DNA from: an uncultured Prevotellaceae bacterium | GTDB taxonomy: Bacteria; Bacteroidota; Bacteroidia; Bacteroidales; Bacteroidaceae | Direction: 5' to 3' | Length of the DNA: 64,000 nucleotides | Assembly (NCBI GenBank): GCA_900316355.1 | Contig: ONCQ01000004.1 | Coordinates: 90,181 to 154,180, forward strand | The notes under the pieces: generated by a model | Database searches by the model: none | What the model was told of the DNA's origin: nothing | Seen by the model: the letters and a program-made list of their open reading frames with translations, nothing else | Translations under genes and position numbers: made by a program | In this document: positions 56,412 through 64,000 of the stretch, piece by piece | Layout: each line of letters begins with the position of its first letter | Position numbering within the stretch: the first letter of the stretch is position 1

Positions 56412-59011
56412 ATGACCAACAGGGTGAAGCTCGCGACAATGGTCTGCTGCCTGGCATCAGCCGTGTTCGCACAGCAACCGCAAACTCCTGCAACCCAGAA
56501 GACAACGGTCGAAGAAGATAATGCCGACTTTACCTTCACAGAGTCGCAACTCGATGAAGATAATGACGCGGCCCAGACCGTATCGGCTTTGGTGGCCACG
56601 AAGACCGACCCGTATCTGTCAAAGGTCGGCTTCACCTTCAGCCCCATGCGTTTTCGTATCCGTGGGTTTGACAACCAGTATAACCATACCTACCTGAATG
56701 GCATCATGTACAATGAAGCTGAGCGTGGACGATTCAGCTACAGCATGATAGGTGGTCTGAATCAGATCGTCAATCCCAACCGCGAAGGCTCCTCGCCTTT
56801 CGAGGCAACCATCTATGGCCTGCCCACCATCGGTGGTGCTACCAGTATTAACCTGCGTCCAGGGGCACAGCGCCAAGGACATCAGGTGACGCTCTCTGCC
56901 TGCAACCGCAACTATGTGGCGCGTGCCGCTTATAGCTTTGCCTCTGGTTTCAATTCCAAGGGCTGGGCGTTCTCTGGAGCATTGGGGTACCGTTGGGCCA
57001 AGGAAGGTGTTATCGAAGGTACCTTCTATAACTCTCTGAGCTACTATCTTGGCGTGGAGAAGAAACTTGATGACCGCCACAGCCTCTCCCTCGTCACCTT
57101 CGGCGCGCCCACCGAACGCGGACAGCAGGGCGCCAGCACCGAAGAGGCATACTGGCTTGCCAACTCGCATTACTACAACCCCAACTGGGGTTATCAAGAC
57201 GGCAAAAAACGCAATAGTCGTGTTGTCCGTGACTATGAGCCGACAGCCATCCTCACTTGGGACTTCGATATCGATGAAAAGACCAAGTTGAGCACGTCGG
57301 CAGGTTTCCGCTATTCCATGTATAGCAGCACGGCTTTGGGATGGAACGGCAATGCCTATGACCCCCGCCCTGATTACTATAAGAACCTGCCTTCCAGTGT
57401 GTTCAATGTCTATGATGAGAATTTGAACAATGAGGAATATCTGGGCAATAACCGCTATTTCCTGGATCAGTGGCAGACGTTGTATAACCATTGGACTGAA
57501 GACAAGGCGAACCGCCAGATACAGTGGGATCGCATGTATGCCGTCAACCGTGCTGAGGCTGCCCGTGGTGGTGAAACGCTTTACTATCAGGAGCGCCGCC
57601 ATAATGATCAGCTGATGGCGAACCTCAGCTCGACCCTCAATCGAACCATCGACAACAACCGTAAGTACAGCGTCGGCTTGAGGCCGAGAACGACCTGCGC
57701 AATCCTAATCGTCGTATAGGGGTGGGAGATATCTTCGGATATAACTATAATATATATGTGCACAAGGCCCGTCTTTGGGGACAGTACCTGTTCCAACAGG
57801 GTGGTTGGCACATTGATGCTGCAGCGCACCTGGACGGAACGATTTTCGAACGTGACGGTTTGATGCAGAACGGTCGTGCCCCCGAGAACAGTTACGGCAA
57901 GAGCGGATGGGCCAAGTTCCTGCATGGTGGCGGAAAGGTGCGTCTGGCATACGATATTACGCCCAACCACACCTTGTCCTTTGGCGCAAGCTGGGACTAT
58001 GAGGCTCCGTTGCCTGCGAACAGCTTTGTGGCTCCGCGTATTCAGAATAACTATATCAACGACCTCGGCTTGGAGCAGATTGCAAATGCCGAGCTGGCCT
58101 ACGATTTTCGCTTCGGCATCTTCTCCGGTCGTGTGGCCGGCTATGTCACCAGGTTCGAGAATGGTGTGGAGCAAACAGCCTTCTACAACGATGACCAGTC
58201 ACGTTTCACTTACCTGACGATGAATGGCATCAATCGCCTGCACTATGGCGTTGAAGCAGCGTTCAACCTGCAGGTGACCAATAACCTGAGCTTCCACCTC
58301 CTCGGAACCATTAGCGAAGCCAAGTACACCAACAATCCGCTGGCGCAGGTATCCTATGAAGGTATGGATGCAGCCACGATAGCAAAGGTCAACCGTTGGG
58401 TGAATCCAGTCACGAAGCGCAGCATGAAAGAGCCGCTCTGTGTCTATGCTGACGGTATGCATGCCAATGGTACGCCTCTCACAGCGATTAACTTCGGCGT
58501 GAACTACAACGTCAGTGGTTGGTTCTTCGGCCTCGACCTCAACTATTACGACCGCGTGTACGTCGGTTTCTCTCAGTACCGCCGTTTGAGCAACGTCATG
58601 ACGGAGTACGTGGCTACGGGCAGGACAGAGAACGGCCGATGGATCTTCGACAACGTAGATGAAGAAACGTTGAAGAACGAGGGTGGTATCCTTTACGACC
58701 AGAATGGCAACATCCTTCACGCCTATTCACCGAAGCAGGAGAAGTTCAAGGGCGGTTTCATGTTGGATGCCTCTATCGGTAAGTCTATATTCCTACGCCA
58801 CGGACGTCGCCTCAGCATCAACCTCAGCGTGAGCAATATCTTGAACAATAGGAATATGCGCACAGGTGGCTACGAGCAGAACCGCGATGACAAATACTAC
58901 AACCTTGATGGCACAACAGGCGCAGAGAAGGCTTATAAGTTCTCCAAGAACTCCAAGTACTACTACGCTCAGGGCATCAATGCATTCCTCAATGTTGGTC
59001 TGAGATTCTAA
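56412..59011 (+). pseudogene. TonB-dependent receptor, split by a frameshift near 57677
   Basis: Outer-membrane receptor of about 866 aa if restored. The first frame starts MTNRVKLATMVCCLASAVFAQ and contains the plug (FTESQLDEDNDAAQTVS, RFRIRGFDNQYNHTYLNGIM) and early barrel strands. It shifts after NNRKYSVG and ends at 57719. The second frame continues without a stop from about 57677 (LEAENDLRNPNRRIGVGDIFGYNYN) to the barrel end FLNVGLRF at 59011. One missing base between GGC and TTGAGG would account for it. Both parts are otherwise well preserved, so it is either a very recent mutation or a sequence error. It has no carboxypeptidase-regulatory-like domain and no SusD partner. It heads the operon with lipoproteins and nucleases. 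Confidence 0.85.
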
Positions 59012-59015
59012 ACTC

Positions 59016-59149
59016 GCATACCCCCTTACTCAAAGGGGGAGAAGACGGAAAAAGAAAATAAAGAAAGATTAGCTCTATGAAATATATCAGCAACTTTTTA
59101 GAAAGAGTATTTATTCCCTCCCTCACAAGGAGGGTGAGTGGCGGGTATG
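59016..59149. repeat. Paired GC-rich element at the receptor-lipoprotein junction
   Basis: Left end (GCATACCCCCTTACTCAAAG, 59016-59042) and inverted right end (59116-59149, ending GGCGGGTATG) flank an AT-rich core that includes the ATG of the next gene. It is a more diverged copy of the purM/purC-type arrangement. Confidence 0.65.
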
Positions 59150-60036
59150 TTCTCCTCCTTGCATGTGTGGCTCTTGCCTGCACAGCCTGTATGGATGAGC
59201 ACGACGAGCCACCTGCCACAAATGATATAGGAATCTATAGCCAGACATCCGTGGGTGAGGTGAATATGTCCATTGCGGGCTTGAAGACCAAGTATCGTTC
59301 CAAGATGACAGCGAACAACACCTACACGAAAGTGCTGAAAGACGAGGTGTTCGAGGGTACGGTCGTTGGAAATGATATCTCTGGTAACCTCTATCAGAAA
59401 CTGGTGCTCAGCGAGCTCACTCCCGATGGCGATGTGCAGACCATCTATGTCAGCATCAAGAATACCAATCTCTTCTCCTATTTCCCCGTGGGTTGCTCTG
59501 TGCGCGTTAACCTCAAGGGACTGTGGATTGGTAATTATGGCTATGTGCCCACCATCGGTACACCCTACCGGACTAGCGCTGGCAATATGCGTTTAGGTGC
59601 GATGCTCTTGGAGGATTGCCATACGCATATCCAGTTGGTGGAGGGCCCTGATGCCGCTACGAAGGAGAAACTGCTTTCACCAACTGCCATCGATGGCAGT
59701 TGGTTGGCCAACGACGGAAACAAGAATATCAACAATACCCCCAAGCTGGTGGTCATGGAAGGTGTCTTTACGGAAGCCGATGGCGAGCGTATCTTCGCAC
59801 CGAACATCTCTGAGGCTGAGGACCCATTGAACGGCTATGATGCCGGTTATGCCCGCAACCGTAAGTTCAAGGTGGGGAACACAACTGTTTTGGTGCGCAC
59901 CTCCACGCGCAACGAGATATCCGTAGCACTGCTCCCTTCAGGGCGTGTACGCCTCACGGGATTCCTGACTTACTATGGTTCCGACTGGCAGTTCCAGATG
60001 CGTAATCTCGCGGACATGGAGGTCTTGGGAAATTGA
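59077..60036 (+). CDS. DUF5689 domain lipoprotein
   Basis: Predicted surface lipoprotein of 319 aa; lipobox LACTAC after hydrophobic YVLLLACVAL. The body fits the DUF5689 (OB-fold-like) family: DEVFEGTVVGNDISGNLYQKLVLS, VGCSVRVNLKGLWIGNYG and a C-terminal second unit with RVRLTGFLTYYGSDWQFQM. The residues before the signal peptide (IPSLTRRVSGG) are encoded by the GC-rich repeat; an in-frame GTG at 59134 is an alternative start. It lies 65 nt after the receptor gene and before another OB-fold lipoprotein, so I infer a ligand-binding partner of the receptor. Confidence 0.85.
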   Translation: MKYISNFLERVFIPSLTRRVSGGYVLLLACVALACTACMDEHDEPPATNDIGIYSQTSVGEVNMSIAGLKTKYRSKMTANNTYTKVLKDEVFEGTVVGNDISGNLYQKLVLSELTPDGDVQTIYVSIKNTNLFSYFPVGCSVRVNLKGLWIGNYGYVPTIGTPYRTSAGNMRLGAMLLEDCHTHIQLVEGPDAATKEKLLSPTAIDGSWLANDGNKNINNTPKLVVMEGVFTEADGERIFAPNISEAEDPLNGYDAGYARNRKFKVGNTTVLVRTSTRNEISVALLPSGRVRLTGFLTYYGSDWQFQMRNLADMEVLGN

Positions 60037-60108
60037 GAAAATGAAAGACTGAAACATGGTTTCATAGATAACATATAATAGGACAAAAAGAAAAAACATA
60101 TACAGACT

Positions 60109-61623
60109 ATGAAAAAATATTTTTCCATCTTGGCGATGTTGCTGACGGGCTTTGCCTTCACATCCTGCTCTGATGTTCCAGAGCCTTATGGCATTAATGC
60201 AGGTAACCTTGCAGACGAAGAGGAAGTGATTATCGAACCTGCTGGTAGCGGTACGGTCGCAGACCCTTACAATGTGGCCGGTCTCCTCAAAGCAGTTGCC
60301 AATCTGGCAAATGGTGAGAATACGCCTACGGAGTTGGTAGTGAAGGGTATTGTGTCGCAGGTGAAGAACGACCTGAATCCTCAGTTCGGAAATCTCTCTT
60401 TCTACATCTCTGACAACGGAAAGACTACAGAACAGTTCTATGTCTATCGTGCATTGGGATTGAATGGCGAGATGTTTACTTCTAACGATCAAGTGCAGGT
60501 GGGTGATGTCGTGGTCGTACAGGGAACGGTGACCAACTACAATGGTACATTGGAAACCGTACAGAATAAGGCTCGCCTCCTCTCTACCACCAATACCAGT
60601 GGCGGCACAACTCCCTCTGTAGATATCTTAGGTGATGTCATCTTCTTTGAGGATGCTTTGGATGGCAGTTTAGGTGACTTCACCGTCAATAATGTCAAGC
60701 TGCCCGGTACTTCCTCCTATGTATGGACCGGTGACAAGAACTATCATTGTGCGAAGGCTTCCGGCTATGTCGGCGGTTCCTGTCAGGAGTCCGAGGGGTG
60801 GCTGATTTGTCCGCTCATCAACCTGAAAAAGGCCACAGAGGCTTATCTCACGTTCGACAACTACTGCAGCAAGTTCAATGTCGATGCATCTACACAGTGT
60901 GCCGTATTCGCGAAAGCTGACGACGAACAGGAGTGGACAGCGCTGTCAGTCGAAGAATGGCCTAATGGCACATTCGCCACGATTGCTAACATCAACCTCT
61001 CGCAGTTTGTCGGTAAGAAGGTGCAGATTGCCTTCAAGTATACCAGCACTACTTCCTCTGCAGGCACCTGGGAGATTAAGAACTTCAAGGTGACAGGCTT
61101 CGGCGAGAAGGGCTTCAATGGTACCACATGGGAAGACTTCGCTAACGGCGACTTCAGCGGATGGGATGCTGCCGGCGTGAAGCCTATGGGTTGGCAGGAT
61201 GACACCTCGAAGGGTAATGCCACCTTGTCCCGTTCAGAGGATTGCCTGAGTCAGCCCTACGCCGTCAGCATCGCCGGTGTAGCTCTCGGTGAGCGCCGTA
61301 TGGTTTCTCAGATGATGTACTTCGATCTGGGCACCTACACCTGCACCTTCAGCGCCAAGGCTGCCACACAGGTCGGCGCGCGTGTACAAGCTGGTTACTG
61401 GCCTCAGACAGCCAGCGCTACGATTTGGGACACAGAGTCTGATCCTACGGGCGCGCCGACTACTACAACCAAGCGTACCGACTTGACAGACAGCTGGCAG
61501 GAAATCTCCTTTACGTTCGTCATCGAGGAGGGTGTGCCCGCCTCATTGGTTATCGCTGTTCCCACTGGCAGCAAGGATAAGGCTGTTCTTGTGGATGATG
61601 TTACTCTTACTAAAGTGCAGTAA
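60109..61623 (+). CDS. Lipoprotein with OB-fold-like and jelly-roll domains
   Basis: Protein of 504 aa with signal peptide and lipobox (GFAFTSC). An OB-fold-like domain (about 38-165) opens with GSGTVADPYNVAGLL, the phrase family also seen at 45357-47762, and contains VQVGDVVVVQGTVTNYNG. A choice-of-anchor/jelly-roll domain (about 180-330) has WLICPLINLKKATEAYLTFD. A second carbohydrate-binding-like beta-sandwich (about 345-500) contains FDLGTYTCTFSAKAATQVGA. It sits 3 nt before the NUC1 gene. It probably binds the polymer that the downstream enzymes cleave. Confidence 0.82.
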   Translation: MKKYFSILAMLLTGFAFTSCSDVPEPYGINAGNLADEEEVIIEPAGSGTVADPYNVAGLLKAVANLANGENTPTELVVKGIVSQVKNDLNPQFGNLSFYISDNGKTTEQFYVYRALGLNGEMFTSNDQVQVGDVVVVQGTVTNYNGTLETVQNKARLLSTTNTSGGTTPSVDILGDVIFFEDALDGSLGDFTVNNVKLPGTSSYVWTGDKNYHCAKASGYVGGSCQESEGWLICPLINLKKATEAYLTFDNYCSKFNVDASTQCAVFAKADDEQEWTALSVEEWPNGTFATIANINLSQFVGKKVQIAFKYTSTTSSAGTWEIKNFKVTGFGEKGFNGTTWEDFANGDFSGWDAAGVKPMGWQDDTSKGNATLSRSEDCLSQPYAVSIAGVALGERRMVSQMMYFDLGTYTCTFSAKAATQVGARVQAGYWPQTASATIWDTESDPTGAPTTTTKRTDLTDSWQEISFTFVIEEGVPASLVIAVPTGSKDKAVLVDDVTLTKVQ

Positions 61624-61626
61624 GCT

Positions 61627-62559
61627 ATGAAAAGAAATCTCACCTACTTTGGCTCTATCGTCTTCGCAGCGCTGACGCTCTCAGTGGCATTCGCGTGTGA
61701 CAATGACGATGACCGCTATAAGATGCCAGACGATGTTCAATGGCGCAGTTCGGGCAAGGCCGCAGGTACCATCGTGACGACGCCCTATGACCAGCATCTC
61801 GAGGTGCCGGCGCGTAAGGCCAGTAATCAGTTCGTGGCACATACTGTAGAAATCAATAATCGCGAGGTGATGAACTTCTGCTTGGAGTTCGACCCCGTGC
61901 GGATGCATTCCCGCTGGGTAGCTTTCCGCTTCGACGGTGACACACGAACCAAGTCCGTGGCGCGTGGCGATGAGCCGTTTACCGACGACCCCAAATTGCC
62001 CAACAGTATGTGGGTGGGTTCAAGTTCCTTCGGTTGGCCGTATAGTCGCGGCCACCTTGTAGCCTCGGCCGACCGTCTCTTTTTGCGCCAGGCTAACGAC
62101 CAGACATTCTACATGAGTAATATTAGTCCGCAGATACACAGCTTCAATGCTCCTTACTGGTCGAAGTTGGAGGCTATCGTGCAGAATCATGGGCGTAACA
62201 CGTCTTTTGCCGACACTCTCTACGTTGTCAAAGGCGGCTATATCGATGATGAGTCCGATCTCCTTGGCTATGAGATGCGTGGCAATGGCAAGCGGGTGGC
62301 TGTCCCCGGTCACTACTTCATGGCGCTCCTCCGTATCAAAGGTAAGACATACAACAGCATCGCCTTTTGGATAGAACACAAGGACTATGGCTATACGGAG
62401 GATTATGAGGTACCCAAGACGGTCTTCCAAGACAACCATCAGGTCGTCTCCGTAGATGAACTGGAGCGACTCACTGGTATAGACTTCTTCCACAATCTGC
62501 CCGATGATGTCGAACAGAAAGTGGAGGCAGAGTACTCCGAAGGATTATGGCTAAACTGA
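61627..62559 (+). CDS. DNA/RNA non-specific endonuclease (NUC1 family) lipoprotein
   Basis: Nuclease of 310 aa with lipobox (VAFAC), placing it at the membrane surface or periplasm. The beta-beta-alpha-metal active site is clear: YSRGHLVASADR (His in the DRGH position, first residue Ser instead of Asp) and the Mg-ligand Asn in MSNISPQIHSFNAPYWSKLE. The C-terminal VAVPGHYFMALLRIKG is typical of Serratia-type nucleases. It begins 3 nt after the lipoprotein stop and is followed by the EEP gene (31-nt gap). It likely cuts extracellular DNA or RNA into fragments. Confidence 0.93.
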   Translation: MKRNLTYFGSIVFAALTLSVAFACDNDDDRYKMPDDVQWRSSGKAAGTIVTTPYDQHLEVPARKASNQFVAHTVEINNREVMNFCLEFDPVRMHSRWVAFRFDGDTRTKSVARGDEPFTDDPKLPNSMWVGSSSFGWPYSRGHLVASADRLFLRQANDQTFYMSNISPQIHSFNAPYWSKLEAIVQNHGRNTSFADTLYVVKGGYIDDESDLLGYEMRGNGKRVAVPGHYFMALLRIKGKTYNSIAFWIEHKDYGYTEDYEVPKTVFQDNHQVVSVDELERLTGIDFFHNLPDDVEQKVEAEYSEGLWLN

Positions 62560-62590
62560 GATTGAAATAACATCATAACGCACTCTTGGC

Positions 62591-63640
62591 ATGAAGCATC
62601 GTTTTATTCTTTTATCATTTTGTGTTCTTTCATTCTTCTGCCTCGCCGCTCCTTTGGCAGCCCAGACGGGGCGTATCGGGATGTATGCCATTGGTTTCTA
62701 TAACCTGGAGAACCTCTTCGATACAAAGCATGACGAGGGTAAGAACGACTATGAGTATTTGCCCGATGGTGCTAACAAGTGGACCGACCTGAAGTACCGC
62801 CACAAGCTGAAGAATATGTCAACAGTCTTGGCGGAGATGGGTACAGACCGCTTGCGCACGGGATGTGCTATCATCGGTGTCAGCGAGGTGGAGAATGCCC
62901 ATTGCCTCACAGACCTCTGTGCGCAGGAGCCCTTGGCCAAGCGTGGCATCAAGTTCGTGCATATCGAGGGGCCCGACCAGCGCGGTGTGGATTGTGGTCT
63001 GCTCTACAATCCTCGATTCTTCACCCCCAAGAAAGTGTGGTTGCAGCCTTACGAGCTGAAGGCCGGTGTCAACGAGCGTCCCACGCGTGGCTTTCTCACG
63101 GTGCAGGGTGCCCTTGCGGGTGATAGCCTCACCGTCATCGTCTGCCACTGGCCCAGCCGCTTCGGTGGATCCCCTCTTCGTGAATGGGCCGGGCAGCAGG
63201 TGAAGGTGGAGAAAGACAGCATCCTGCGTGCCAATCCCCGCATGAAGATTATTGTGATGGGCGATATGAACGATGACCCCTTCAGTCCCTCGATGGCCAA
63301 GAGCCTTGGCGCACGTCGTAAGATGGAGGATGTCAAGTCCACCGACATGTTCAACCCCTGGTGGCAGATTCTTTTGGACGGCCGAGGCACCCTTAAGTAC
63401 GATGGCAAATGGAACCTTTTCGACCAGATTGTCATGTCACAAAGTTGCATTTCCGGTTGTGCTTCAAAGAACTATAGTTCCCTCACCTTCTACAAGGCAG
63501 AGATATTCATGCGCGACTATCTTTTCCAAGACGGCGGCAAGTACAAAGGCAATCCCAAGCGCACCCATGCCGGCGGTGTCTGGCTTGATGGCTTCTCGGA
63601 CCACTTACCCGTTGTCACTTACTTTGTACGAAAGCAGTGA
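62591..63640 (+). CDS. Secreted endonuclease/exonuclease/phosphatase family protein
   Basis: Protein of 349 aa with a signal peptide (LLSFCVLSFFCLAAPLAAQ). All motifs of the EEP fold are visible in order: FYNLENLFDT, IIGVSEVEN (metal Glu), RGVDCGLLYN, VIVCHWPSRFGG (catalytic His), VMGDMNDDPF, LFDQIVMS and DGFSDHLPVV. It could be a DNase or a phosphodiesterase/phosphatase; its place after a NUC1 nuclease suggests nucleic-acid breakdown. Last gene of the receptor operon. Confidence 0.92.
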   Translation: MKHRFILLSFCVLSFFCLAAPLAAQTGRIGMYAIGFYNLENLFDTKHDEGKNDYEYLPDGANKWTDLKYRHKLKNMSTVLAEMGTDRLRTGCAIIGVSEVENAHCLTDLCAQEPLAKRGIKFVHIEGPDQRGVDCGLLYNPRFFTPKKVWLQPYELKAGVNERPTRGFLTVQGALAGDSLTVIVCHWPSRFGGSPLREWAGQQVKVEKDSILRANPRMKIIVMGDMNDDPFSPSMAKSLGARRKMEDVKSTDMFNPWWQILLDGRGTLKYDGKWNLFDQIVMSQSCISGCASKNYSSLTFYKAEIFMRDYLFQDGGKYKGNPKRTHAGGVWLDGFSDHLPVVTYFVRKQ

Positions 63641-63720
63641 GTAGGCCCCACGAGTCCTAATAATGAATAATAAATGATAAATAATAAGGATTACACATCC
63701 TTCATATCATATTTTTTCAC

Positions 63721-63728
63721 TACCTTTG
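63721..63728 (+). promoter_or_regulatory. -7 element of the aldolase gene
   Basis: Exact TACCTTTG; the leader to the ATG at 63828 is about 90 nt and AT-rich. The -33 match is weak. Confidence 0.6.
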
Positions 63729-63827
63729 CAGTCGCTTGAAAGAAGAAGGTTTCTGTCAATTCGCAATCATCACAACGAGACAACGAGAATTAAATAGTAA
63801 ATTGTAATTTTTTAATTGTAAATCATC

Positions 63828-64000
63828 ATGACAAGTTACAAAGAACTTGGGTTGGTAAACACCCGTGAAATGTTCAAGAAGGCTGTGGCTGGTGGCTATG
63901 CCATCCCCGCTTTTAACTTCAACACCATGGAGCAGATGCAGGCTATTGTGCAGGCTGCCGTGGAAACCAAGTCTCCCGTCATCATGCAGGTCAGCAAGGG
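63828..64000 (+). CDS. Class II fructose-bisphosphate aldolase (N-terminal part, cut by window end)
   Basis: The first 57 codons (MTSYKELGLVNTREMFKKAV, then AIPAFNFNTMEQMQAIVQAA and SPVIMQVSKG) match the start of class II (zinc) aldolase of glycolysis/gluconeogenesis. No stop before the window edge. It has its own promoter, separate from the nuclease operon. Confidence 0.9.
   Translation, partial: MTSYKELGLVNTREMFKKAVAGGYAIPAFNFNTMEQMQAIVQAAVETKSPVIMQVSK

Overview
The window looks like chromosome from a Bacteroidales bacterium, most likely a Prevotella-type (Prevotellaceae) organism. Supporting signs are two SusC/SusD pairs, lipoproteins with Bacteroidetes-style signal peptides, a fused lpxC-fabZ gene, promoters of the Bacteroidetes type (TTTG, about 19-22 nt, TAnnTTTG), no Shine-Dalgarno-like start sites, and secreted proteins ending in a short C-terminal tail of the kind used for type IX secretion in this group.

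Region 1 (1-20.8 kb, minus strand) is a glycan-uptake locus. A seven-gene operon reads fasciclin lipoprotein, SusC, SusD, fasciclin, fasciclin, SusC, SusD. It is followed by a GH2 beta-galactosidase cut by the left window edge and preceded by a GH43-like enzyme. Three large fasciclin-domain lipoproteins inside a double SusCD operon is unusual.

Region 2 (20.8-26.7 kb, minus) is the lipid A operon lpxD, lpxC-fabZ, lpxA, then a pRiA4b ORF-3-like gene, miaA and the GH43 gene. Region 3 (26.8-32 kb, minus) has a lone VapE-like primase/helicase protein, a 480-base AT-rich gap with five short palindromes, and an outer-membrane/lipoprotein trio.

Region 4 (32.1-43.5 kb, minus) holds housekeeping genes: prfA-pyrF, tRNA-Val(CAC), and a run phoH, purC, menG, glycosyltransferase, aroE, TPM protein, lemA, purM ending in a REP-type (Y1/HUH) transposase fused to a DprA/SLOG-like domain. 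GC-rich palindromic elements have inserted here in reading frame: they give PurC and PurM the same N-terminal extension, form the C-terminus of PhoH, and sit inside PurM, PyrF and (further right) TruA.

Region 5 (43.6-64 kb, mostly plus) is rich in secreted nucleases. Three tandem endonuclease I paralogues with matching C-terminal tails are followed, after truA, a DMT transporter, a DUF3256 gene and rpmE2, by a second operon: TonB-dependent receptor (frameshifted), DUF5689 lipoprotein, OB-fold/jelly-roll lipoprotein, NUC1-type DNA/RNA endonuclease and an endonuclease/exonuclease/phosphatase protein. I infer a system for capturing and degrading extracellular nucleic acid. The window ends in the start of a class II fructose-bisphosphate aldolase gene.
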